DNA of 64,000 nucleotides from Lineus longissimus (taxonomy: Eukaryota > Nemertea > Pilidiophora > Heteronemertea > Lineidae): NCBI RefSeq assembly GCF_910592395.1, contig NC_088322.1, positions 12,951,431 to 13,015,430 of the forward strand, read 5' to 3'. Numbering within the stretch: the first letter of the stretch is position 1; the number at the start of each line of letters is the position of its first letter. The translations under genes and the position numbers were made by a program. This document shows positions 13,401 to 25,000 of this stretch, piece by piece. Under the pieces are notes generated by a model that worked only from the letters and a program-made list of their open reading frames with translations, did no database searches and was not told where the DNA came from.

Positions 13401-16400
13401 GTTATCCAATCAGCTCGTTAGTTATTCAACACGTAAAGCAAATATTTACCCCGGGCGAATGACTATATCATGTTTAAAAGGTAACAAAATTCAGGATAAG
13501 TTCGACATGATTATCAGTCAATTGTTATCGCCTGTCTGGTGGAATAATTATATCAAGCTATGGTTGCAAAATCACACGCACCTATATCTGGTTGCTGAAT
13601 TTTACGTAAGACAAAGCATGCAATCGCCTTAATTTGGTATCAAAGAGATCGCTGTCGCATTTAAGGCGAATGACTTGATTTCTCCAGCAGTTTATACTGC
13701 TGATATTTCTCATTAGATAAATTAGTGAAATTTTCCCATGTTCCTATTTCGACCGAAGCAAGTTTGACAGGTCGCTTTCCTAACGTGCGGTTACCTTACT
13801 TAAAGTTATTATCAAAGTTTCAAAAACTAACACTTACCGTTTCCTATAACCTCGCTTATTCACTTATCCAACACTGCTAACTCGACGACCTGTTGATAAC
13901 AGTCCAGCATCCACTAAACGTGAAAGCTTCCCACAGACGTATACACTTACTAAAAAGAACTTACGAAGTCTTGAGCAACGAATAGGTATCCACTTGCGAC
14001 AAGCCCTCCCTCGCGTCTGCCTTTCGTTATGAGCTCGGAGCTGCCGTCGGAGTTGAGTTTGCGCATTCGTTGCTTAGGAAGCCGTTACGTATACGTTCGC
14101 GTGCGAAGTAGATGTACTTCGAATTATATGATCCAATGGAGACAAAGCAGGTGCAAGAGGAAGTTTTTTAATCAATTTTGTTTCACATCCTCTGTTATTG
14201 TGGTTGCTACTGTTGTCGTTTTCATGTTATGTTGCATCTGGAGCACCAAAACCAATACCAAAATCATTTTATCAGTGATCAAAGATCATGCATATAGTTT
14301 GGATGCAACTAATATGTCTGATATGTGACCTCGGACTTTATGCAGATGCCGATGCTCTCGACGAGTCGAGAGCAAGCGAACGAATTCGCGTGCAGTTTTT
14401 GCTCCCGAACAACGTCATCGAAGAGATTGGCACCACACCACTTACTTTAAATCTGAGTGAATAACCACTGCTTGCCGACAATGACGAGCGGACTGCTTTT
14501 CCGTCCAAACCACTGCTTGCCGACAGTGACGAGTGGGCTGCTTTTCCTTCTAAAGTTTTTTATTTCCAGAAGGAAACGGCTATTCGCGTGTCACGTGCTT
14601 TGATCTTACTAGGGATGGCAATATTTATTTCATATCAAGCTGACTAACCTCTTATCAGTTGATACCGTGTTGTCTTCCTTCTGATGCCCTTGCCATTGAT
14701 GACTGTGGAGAACAACTCCGATATAGAGCCGACATCTCATTTGAATCAAAGTAATTTCCGGCTGTTATCAGACCAATATCTACACATTAAAACAAATGTA
14801 TTCGTTGCGTTGTTGCTGCACGTAGGTTATGCTATTCACAAGGAGACTATCTGCATGATATAAATCATTATTTCTCAATGAAATTAACTCCCTGTTGTCC
14901 ACTGAGGACTCTATGCTCGGTAGATTATGTGTCCCCCTGTGGAATTCCATTGCGAATGTTGAGCTACCAGTCCATGTCGATCTCATACTAAAACGAACAG
15001 TATTGTTGTCGCCCGCTGCCACAGTCTCGCCACCATCGCCATGAAGTTCCTTTCCCCCCTATATGTCCAGTTAAAAAAAGGTAACTGAGATACCATGTAG
15101 ACAATCTACCATGCCTTTAGTATCCCTAGCGTAATCGCCCTACAAGCATGGCCTACAATAATGTTAATGGGTCAATGGACCTCGGATCACCTGACTTTGA
15201 AATTCTTGATTAGCTGCACATTTTTTTAGTCACTAGCTGCGTTTTTTGTATATCTCGATACTGTTTTTTCTTGAAAAAGGAAATAATAAAATGAGCACTT
15301 CGCTTGGATATTCATGAATAAAAGCTAATAAACTGTTCGTTCATGAGAACTATGTTACTTTCATTTATCCAAAGCCAGATCTCTCCTAGCTCCCAGCGTG
15401 ATGGATGACTCGACCATAGCAGATTTGAAGCGAATAAATAAATAATAATCAGGCGATCGGAGAGGAACTAGTCTATCAAGACTGGTGGCTAACCTTGATA
15501 ATTAGAGCTGCCATGGATAGCCGTGTGGTCTACCTGTTCTAGTACGTCCATCAACCAAGCGTTATCATGTTAAACTAAAGCATAGCATGGCATTGATGTT
15601 ATGAGCTTGAAGAACTTTTTTTGCCATCGAAAAACAAACATTCGCTGCCTTACTAACAGCAGCGATGCTTTGTAACTTTGACGAATTCCGAGTTCCGAAT
15701 TGTTATCTATTCGATAAAATGAGAATACATTAAGTTAGGTGATAACGTCCGTTAGTGCAGAGCTGGACGTATCAGCTGCAATTTGCGAAACCATGTTAAA
15801 GGTAGGTCGATGAAATAACTCCCTACCAAGGTTGCTTTACATTCTCGACTACTCCATCACGGGTACACCGGGAGTGACTGACACAGGTGGAATAAGCCGA
15901 GCTTTAAATGAGAGGGCGGATCGTTACCTCAGTTTCCTCTTTCTCCTGTTTCATTAGTAATTTTTTTTTCTGAAAGCGTTGATGTTTTTTTCCAATCTTG
16001 TTTCTAATCTCGAAATACAATGATGTAGAGAAACAGAGTATTGGTTATTTATATATAACACCCGCACCTCCTGTTGAAATACTTTGCGCTACCCGAGTGC
16101 AACCAAGGTCGGAACTTAAGTTTAAAACCCCGATAGATCGACGCTGTCGCATTGCCAGTGTCGTCGTATTATCAGGGGAATCAAAAACACCTCAATGGTG
16201 TCATGATGTTGATCCTTGCCTCCGCGAAGCGCGTCGCCAATGCATCAAGTCTCAATAATCGGTTAGGCAACCAAGAAGCAAGACACGCCTTTCATCCATG
16301 CTGAGATCAAATTGTTTTTGGGCCCCACAACTTTACATTTCTAGGTTCGGAGAGACCTCAGGTAGAGTTCAATTCCACCTGGTCTAACTGTGCTCGTTCG

Positions 16401-19058
16401 CATTGCGGTCACCACCAGAAAATTTGACAACCATGTGATGGTCAATCCCATCCCTTGGCCTTGGAGATGCCGGTCATCATATACACGGTTTTTCAGGCCT
16501 ATCACAAAAACCATAAGATTCATTAGTCATCTAGGTGCACAATACACATTTCATGTAAATCAGCCTCCTTTGAGCCAACTATCTTTCTTTTAGCCAGCAA
16601 GTCACGAAGGTTTCAAGGTTGAATAGGTCAACGTAATAGAATATTTTGGAGGTTACTGTCACGCGAAATTTGTATTGAGTGTTCATGTCAATTAGGCTCG
16701 ATTGACACGTCCCCACGACTCGAAATTGGTTTATCACGTGGTAATTGGCCAGGTTTCTTTCCTAATTTGGGTAGCGGTCAAATGGAGAGGCATGACAGTT
16801 TTCGGAAGTTAACGATACATGGGTTGTTTTCAACCTGGCTGAGTTTTCGTACCGGTTGTCAGCGCGTAGGTTGGTTGATATACTCTTGTTATCGATCTGA
16901 TTGAAGAGATCCCGTTGAAAACCTGCAGTGGACAGGATGAACGTCATATACGCTGAAATTGTCGTGATTTCTATTTAGCGTACTGGAAAGAAGTGATTCA
17001 GTCGCAACGACAGCGGCATTTTAATCTGAAAGTTCACATCAATGATGGAATTACGTAAATCGTGAATGATACAGGCAACTCCTATGACTAATTAACAGTA
17101 ATCAGTATTTTTCCCGACGAATGCATAACACAGAAATCATCAATTCATTCTGAGGCGAAGATTGTACAACGACAAAATCTTACCGTGGAGAGCGAAAATG
17201 TAAAATGGTGTAGAATTTCTCCCACGGCCAATGCGCCATCACGCGGTGACTAATGGTATCATTATAAGTCTAAGGACAGCAGTTGTGATTCCCACTACTC
17301 TTTTCCCCACAAGAAACAAATATGGAAAAAAACAAATTACGTGAATTCTAGAACTCTGACGAAATTCGTCCACAGTAGATCCTAATCACGAAACTCGTAG
17401 GATTGTTTATCTCCGAACTGCTAGGAGCAGATTCCGTCTTAATGGGGAAGTGATTCAATTGCCGCCGGTTCGGAAATAGTGAATAAACTATCCGTAGATT
17501 GCTCCCGAGATTTTCGATTACACTTTCTTCTTTAGACAGATGCTTCAGCTTCATCTTAGGTGGCATTCTGCTGGCATTGTTAAGAAAAAAAACCGAAAGT
17601 GATCGCCGTTCGATTCGTGCATCTTGGTGGCTGTATTTTGTAACGTCGGACGTTTTGAAAGTGTTAAAGGAGCTGGATTTGCACTGGAACACAAGAAACT
17701 GTATACAGTTGTTGATATCATTGAGTGCCGAAATTGATATGACTTTGACTTCGCAAGTAGTGCTTGAATATCTCGGAACTTAAGTGCCTAAAGGCATTTG
17801 ATATCTTGAAAGTTATGTAAAATTGCCCATCTATCAGATGGTATTGGGCATCTCAATGAAACGACAAATAACAAAGACAGAAGAATCAAGAAGAAGAAAT
17901 TCAATGACAATCTAACGATTTTGTCATTTTCAATTCAACCATCTCCGCGCAGTGGCAGAATAACGTAACTCAATTAGCCGTTCGTACAGGACAAGAATTT
18001 ATGCGATAGGACCCATCTCCTATTCTGTTTGAAGTTCATAAATGCTGGAGGTTTGCATTTGGTATAACTATAGCTCCAACCATTTTATTCGCGTTTATTT
18101 TCAGGTCGATTTAAAATTATCACAGCACTGGTACTACCATGTCATTAATCTGCCTTTCATAAAAATTGACACACGTCAGGTGACAGTAACATACAGAAGG
18201 AGACAACTCATACTAGTAGTATGTAAGTCCAGTAAAACGCATCTTGAAGACCACCACGTGTTAACAATTCGTTTTACATTATTTAAATAGTGTTTGAATA
18301 ATGGAAGAATGATTGGGTACATGTTAATCGGGATGTAAGAAATGGCGCCAAATCATTCATTCCTCATGATGTGCTACCCAATCTATTCCTTGCTAACTGT
18401 TGATCATTAGAACAACAAACCACTTTAAAAATGCACCTGTTGTGTGACCACCACTGATGAAGAATGAAGGTCACCAATTCTAATTTGAGTGGAGATTTTA
18501 GCAGCTGATCCAAACTTTTCGGAGCAATTACCGAGTAAATCCATCACTGGTCAATGTTGTTGTTTTTTACGTTGAGGCGGCTGTGTAAAACGCGCCGTGT
18601 AATGGATTGGGCGTAATCATCTATTGAATGGACTTGTGCGGTCGCTGTACTGTGTCACTAATGTTTGTCAGTGTGATAAAGCATCGAGAGCTCCGCTATG
18701 CCCTGTGTTCGTCGTACGGACCCCTTCGTTCCCGGGTAGGTTGTGTTTGCAGATGTTGTACCTATGAATAGAGAAGCCCTTTTCCGATGTCAAGTAAAAC
18801 TTTTGATGAATGTGAAAGAAAATAGCGCTACTTAACTCGTTGATTTATGAACCACTATCTAGCGCAATGCTAGGCAGTGCTTCCCCTAATACTGCCCTCC
18901 AACGTGGAAGTATCTTTCCACCGGAGGGGAGCGTCCTCGGAGAACCGGAACATCATATCTCTCAGCTTCAGTTATCGTTTTCATCGGGCACTTCTTTAAA
19001 GAAGTCCGTATTATCATCAAACAGAATTGGCAAACGCATCTAGAAAGCTTCAGTGTAA
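10456..19058. other. Non-coding stretch without a supported gene
   Basis: Apart from the tandem repeat at 14.46 kb, I see no supported gene. A 99-codon frame at 14029-14328 (+) has one hydrophobic segment (SSVIVVATVVVFMLCC), but no strong splice donor or partner exon was found. An imperfect inverted repeat occurs near 18880-18932. Confidence 0.5.
14463..14552 (+). repeat. Two-copy tandem repeat, 45-bp unit
   Basis: Two adjacent copies of a unit beginning AACCACTGCTTGCCGACA, at 14463 and 14508, differ at only a few positions. No ORF or domain lies across it. Confidence 0.75.
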
Positions 19059-19319
19059 TTATTCTCCACGAACGCTGTAAAGTTGCCTTAGATATTTTAT
19101 CAGAGTAGCATCGGCTGCATCTGCAAATGTTTTAATATGTGTTCCGTTTAACCACAACTCCGTATAAAGCATTGGCTCTTTGTGAACTCGAGGAAAACGG
19201 GTAACATGCAATATGCCTATTTTTGGTTGAACATATTTTTTTCTTAAGCCGTCTCTTTCCTTTGTTGCATGACAATTTTTGCGTATAGGGGGCCTGTCAG
19301 ATTCCGAGTGGCAAGCCAT
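19059..19319 (-). pseudogene. Possible retroelement aspartic-protease remnant
   Basis: The minus-strand open frame contains an LWLNGT..IKTFADAADATLI stretch. It recalls the strand-turn layout of retroviral-type proteases, where a DTG or DSG triad is followed by A-x-x-TLI. Here the triad reads DAA, so an active enzyme is unlikely. No RT or integrase lies next to it. The match is by eye only and weak. Confidence 0.25.
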
Positions 19320-20064
19320 AAAGATAAAGGAGGATGAAGTACTTATGATTTTTTCGAATCGAAGCTTTGTTCAGCAAATGGGAACTGGTGATGGTGCCCA
19401 CGCATTACGCGACAGAATTCCTACTTAAGACATTGCTTCTCTGTAAAACCAATTTTCAATAAAACTGGGGGCAGTACAGCTGTGCGCTAACTTAATAAAG
19501 GTAGTAAACACTAAAACAAGTGTTCCTACACTAAGGTATAAAGAAGGTGATATTCTCTATAATGCTGTTGCGGTCATGCTATAAACCGAAAATATCAACT
19601 TTTTCGACTTCGGTTTTTTGGAAGGTTTGCACTTTAAATTACTCTCAACGTACTTGCCCTAAGATTTTTCCAAATTTGTGCGAGTCACCCAGGTTTAAGG
19701 AGCATAGGAAATCTTTTTTTAAAGTTCTGAAAAATACATCGTGGCAACGTTCAATTGCTTATGATTAAAGCGAAGTTTACAGCATTCTGATTTGTAATTC
19801 AGTAAGCGAGCTGTAACTTCGTCCTCAAAACAGTTTTTTTTCTGATGATAGAAATTATGCATAAGCACCACGGAATCTCACTCTGTGCATCAGAGTCACT
19901 TTAAGGTTGTTCTTGTATATGTTTCATCACGGCAAGAAAGCTTAATCTTTTTTATGGCAGGGTTATCTCACGTTTAGTTTACATTCGGAAGCTTATCAAC
20001 AATTCGAGGAAACTGATGGCATTGCCGTTGGTTTTTTTTTACTTAAAACACCAGATTTAAATCA

Positions 20065-20844
20065 TCAAGATATGAGTAATCAAAATATGAGTAATCATAA
20101 TATGATCGATGAACAGAATAACCTGCCTATAGGGGCGAAGTCCGATTTAAACCCTCAGGGTTTCAGTCTTAGTCAAATCAGTGAAGTTAAGAGTTCTTTG
20201 AAGCTGAGAATGAATGCAGGCGGAAAACATTTATGAAATACAAGAAAGCTTTTGATGTTATTACTGGGGTTAGCCATGCCCTAAATTTCACAAGTGTGGC
20301 TGCTGGCTCTGCTGGTATTCAAGCAGTAGCAGGATTCATCACTGCCCCAATAGGTTTTGCTTTGAGTGGTGTGACAATAGCAAGTGCCATTATTTCATCA
20401 CTATTTAGTTTTCAGAAGAAGGTCATACTTAGGAAAATTTAAAAGCATGAGAAGATATCAAAATTGGCCATTTCCAAACTTAACACAATCAATGATTTGG
20501 TCAGTAAAGCCTTAACTGACTCTCACATCTCTACAGAGGAATTCAGTTTACTCCTCAAGGAGAAGGAGAAGTACATTTCCTTGAAGAATGCCATTAGAAA
20601 GAAACAAAGGGAGGCTAGTTCTGATGCCAGTTTTGACGTAGAAACCCTTAAGAAGACTGTTTTAGAGGAAGGGGAAAAACTAGCACAGACAGAGATGTTA
20701 GAGAAATTGAAAAGTTGTCAATTTACACATTCATTTTGCAACAAAGATTTGTTCATTCATTTAATAGGATTAATTATTCCTAATTTCCGATTAGCATTGC
20801 AAGGATTAACGCCATTCTTTGAAGGTTTTCATTTCACTAATTGA
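20065..20844 (+). pseudogene. Broken ORF encoding a hydrophobic, then helical protein (unidentified, transposon-like)
   Basis: Reading from about 20065 gives a Ser/Asn/Met-rich start, then SLSQISEVKSSLKLRMNAGG. A frameshift near 20220-20236 moves the frame to a part beginning MKYKKAFDVI at 20233. That part has two hydrophobic, Gly/Ala-rich segments (about 20290-20410). A single in-frame TAA near 20440 interrupts it, and the same frame continues to 20844 with charged, probably helical sequence (LLLKEKEKYISLKNAIRKKQ). One frameshift and one stop in an otherwise protein-like ORF indicate a recently inactivated gene, probably carried by a mobile element. The family is not recognised. Confidence 0.55.
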
Positions 20845-21821
20845 ATCATCGCTGAGATAAGAAGGCTGCAGATCATCCATCAATGGAGACCATGGGAATT
20901 TTACTGATGAACGCTTGCAGAAAAAAGAAGAAGCAACTCCACGTTTCAATTTCCCGAAATTGTAATTAATGAAGCATTTACATCCCGAGATGATGAACTA
21001 TAATAACACTTGCCGAATAGTTTGAAAGAGATAAAAACCAAACAGACTGGCCCTAGATATCTGATTGTAACTACATATTTTTACAAAATCACCTCAGGCA
21101 CGAGTTCTTTCCGTACTATGAAGATATTAAATTTATGGGTGCACAAATCTTGAAACTCATTGTCTACATTTTTTGGGAAATCCTGTTTTCAAATAGTTGA
21201 TATCAGTTGATATTGGATTATTGTGTTCATCCTTAACCGCGTTAAAAACTATACAAATCGGGCTTCAGGTTTTATTTTTGCTCTTCGCACTGGTCGCTTT
21301 CACATGCCTGATGTGCACTTAATAACATTTAAAAATAATAACCAAAAAACTTGGCAAGTATTAGATATAGGGCTAGTAATAGACGACAAATGAGTTAAAT
21401 ACATAAATTTAAAAAAAACCCATCTCATCATGCACCTTGAATCGCGGATGGTGTTCAGGTGGTTATTTCCTGTCTTGAGATCGCAAATCGAACGCTGAAA
21501 GTAGAGTTGCGTCCATGATCCGAATGTTTATCTTAACGTTGGTTGCACGAAGTCCTTCTATTAGGCATTTGACTTACCTATAGGCCATAGAGACTTCTTA
21601 TATTGTGTGATGACAGAACTATGTATTTGATTTCAACTATAACAGTACCGTATAGTAAAGAAAAACATGCGGAAGTCTTTTCCTTCCACAAAAACATCTA
21701 CAGGCAAAACTAACTGTACACCCGTAACCAACCATCACTGTTAGTCATAAGTCCTAGTCTTTCAAATTCAGATAACATTGATATTTGATGATCTCAGTAG
21801 CACAGGTCAATTGAACAACGT
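20845..21821. other. 3' flank of the DEG/ENaC gene
   Basis: No ORF is supported. On the minus strand an AATAAA hexamer lies at 21271-21276, about 550 bases past the channel stop codon. It is a candidate polyadenylation signal, by position only. Confidence 0.4.
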
Positions 21822-22081
21822 TCATGTGATTTGCCAGAGCGCATCGATTCTCTGTGGCAGGGCACGCTTGGGTGGCAGATCAATCGGCGACTTTTCCAAC
21901 CCAAGTGTCTTCGGTTGGACCTCAATCGTGGTGATATGTTGCGTGTGCTGCGAATCCACGGACTGGCGGATTCTCCGGATTCGGGCGCGCTCACTTGCCT
22001 TCCGCACGCAAAAGTAGACAAACTCTGGGATGACCAGGACTGATGCGCCCAGGAAAAGACCAGCAGCGCCGCCTATGTCAC
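21822..22081 (-). CDS. DEG/ENaC exon 10 (TM2, selectivity filter, cytosolic tail)
   Basis: The acceptor ATTTCAG is followed by DIGGAAGLFLGASVLVIPEF, the signature TM2 sequence with the GAS filter and conserved Glu. The rest is a basic cytosolic tail (VRKASERARIRRIRQ) of about 60 residues ending DALWQIT and a TGA stop at 21822-21824. Confidence 0.95.
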
Positions 22082-25000
22082 CTGAAATAAGTGAAGAAAG
22101 TTCTCGGTAGCTTTCTATAGAATATGACTGCGATCACAGCACATGCCAAACCGCACCCAAACTATGCAAAGATCAATTTGTTTCGCAAGCCATGCGAAGT
22201 CGCGTCTAATCGCATTCAGTGGAAACCCTTCGTATTCTAAACTAAACAACATAACCTGTGATGACATCTACAAACTTAGCGTTCACCTAACCGTCTGATG
22301 AAGACGTGCAGCTCTGCGCCTCAAACGAGCATCAAACATTGCTTTCCGAGTCACCTTTTCGAGGGGGGGGGGGGTGCAATTGACCAGCTGTGAACACTGA
22401 TGATTATCGATACCTTTGTATCGCCTTTACGCTCAGTAGTTATATAAAATCTCACCGACGTTTAGCTTACATTTCCCCGTGTGATTTCAGCAAAGATTTT
22501 TTTCATCGCTTGTGCACCGGTGCATTTAGGTCACCATGTTGGGATTGAGGAGGGCCGTAGGAAAAATTTCCATAATCGTTCCGTACTTCTTGTATCCTGC
22601 TCGGTATGTATATTTCCTGGTTTAAACTTGCAATTGGACAAACAAAATGTATACTTACTTAATAATGCAAACCACTTGTAGCCCTCTTGTTTGCGGACGG
22701 TTTGGTAGCTCATTTTCTGGAAGTATACCCAGACATTCATAAAGTTGTTCCTGAAAGAAATATTGTATAGACAGTACAGAAAGGCAGGACCATGCGATTC
22801 ACGATGACAATGCCACATGAACGTGCAATTAAATGTTATTTTCGAATGCAATAGTTGCACAAGTATGACGAAGATAAATCGATTTTAACTAAAACCACCG
22901 CCACACACACTCAGAAATGAAGTTTTTTGAATAGAAAAACATCAAGGGTTTCCACTTATTTGTATCTACGATATTCGAAAAGCCTTTAAGATTTCTCAAA
23001 AGCTCGAAATCGTTATTTCGAACAAGAGTGAATGATTAGCCTTTAGGATACAGTTATTTACATAACATATTCAAAAACGGCCTTTTTGATAGACATACAG
23101 GCATATAGCTATGTATAGCGTAATCCTACCGATTTATCAACTTGTATTTTTACACGATCAAAGTGCCCATTTCCTTACAAGAAATGGCCATTTTGTTAGT
23201 TCATACTTACCTATGGAACACTTTTGCATGTTACTCCATTTGGGCTCAAACACAAGAGTATCCCTTTAATTTTCTAAAGGGAGAACTGAGTTAACAGCTC
23301 GGCCGCCAGGCGGCGCCCTGACCGATCCCACGAGATCGCGCCGATCTCATGCCGCCATATTTAGTCTTTACTCTTGAGCGTTAATAAAGAGTATGTCCCG
23401 TTTGTGGGGACGGCGGGAGGGCCGTGTTCCATAGGTAAGTATGAACTAACAAAATGGCCATTTCTTGTAAGGAAATGGGCATTTTGTGTCATTCAAACTT
23501 ACCTATGGAACACTTTTGCATCGAATCCCAGCAACCTATTGGAGGTGGGAAACGAGGACTTACCTAAGGCTGAGCTGTTGTTCCATCCAGGAGGCACCAC
23601 CGGCATATTAGCTAAGGAGGACCGCCAGGGGAAAGAAATGGGGAGAACCGGAGGACCGGTATTTTGATCTCGGTATTACAATCATATTATAGAGAGTAAT
23701 AGACCCATTCTCTGGAAAGCACTAGAATTGCGTAATAAAACCATCTTCTTTCCGGCAACAGAGCTTAGAGCAAGTAAGGCATGTTCAAGGGTGTAGAATG
23801 AGTTATTGCTAAACAACAATAAGAAATTGCGTCCTTTCTAGTCTACTAGGGGTTGCCTGGATTGTTGAAGATAGGGCATATCAAAAATGGCGCAAGATGC
23901 GCGTTTGACTCTTCAATCGGGCTTCCCCCCCTTTTTTGATCTAGCCAGGATCAAACAACATGCCCCGCAGACACAATCGGGCCGATTGTGTGCATGCCAT
24001 CTACGAGGGATGAAACGTCTCGTAGGTAGAAACGAGAGAATGTGGAGTGATTACTCCAACATGCAGCAGAAACGACTTCTTGAAGAGCAACTCCTCGGTA
24101 GTTAGCCCAGGAGGTGGCTAGTGCTCTAACTTCGTGCGCTGAGATGTTAGCTAGCGCACGAAGATCAGAGGAAGTCTTCAAGGTGTTGTAGGAAAGACGA
24201 ATAGTCTCCACAATCCACCTTGAAATAGTGGCGGCCGCTATCTCTCGTTTATTTCCCTCCTTATAGGACAAAAATAAACGCTCTCTCCCCTGGCGGATAC
24301 CGGGAGGTTTTGTCCTATTTATGTAGAACTTTAGGGCCCTGACGGGACATAAAGTTCTGTCAGGAAGATCATAAGAGATCGTTCCTGACAGAGAGGGAAT
24401 AGTAACCGGGGGCCGAGAGGCGGCCGGTCCCTGGTTCTTTGCCAGAAATCCTGGTATGAAAGCCAGGATAACCTCCCCTCCCTCTCTAAAAGCCAGCTTC
24501 TTAAAAGAAAGTGCATGGAGCTCTGATCTCCGTTGGGCGGTAGCCAAGGCTACTAGAAAGACCGTTTTGAGTGTCAGATATTTCATGGATGAAATAGACA
24601 TGGGTTCAAAAGGATGCCTCATGAGCACCTTAAGGACAACAAAAAGGTCCCATTTAGGGGTGTTGTGAACCGGTCTAGGACGCTCTAATAACATTCCTCT
24701 GAAAAGAGGGGTTATTTGGTCCTCCCAACGAAGATCCCAGGTGCTTAAAACACGGAGGGTAGAAGCGATGGCGGACTTGTACCCTTTTATAGCCGTGACA
24801 GATAGTTGTCTTTCCGTGAATAATTCAATAAGGAAATCAACTAATCTGTATATAGAGGGAGAGATCGGATTAACTCCGTTCTCCCTGCACCAGGAAGTGA
24901 AGGTAGACCACTTTCCTTGATACACATCAAGGGTAGACCCCCTTTGAGGTGCGGACATGCGCTTGACAGCGATGTCCGAAAAGCCTCTCTGGTGGAGATG

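Noticed and set aside
14029-14328. Possible type II membrane protein start (basic stretch then one hydrophobic segment)
   Set aside because: No strong donor, no partner exon, and the frame ends in a stop soon after the segment.
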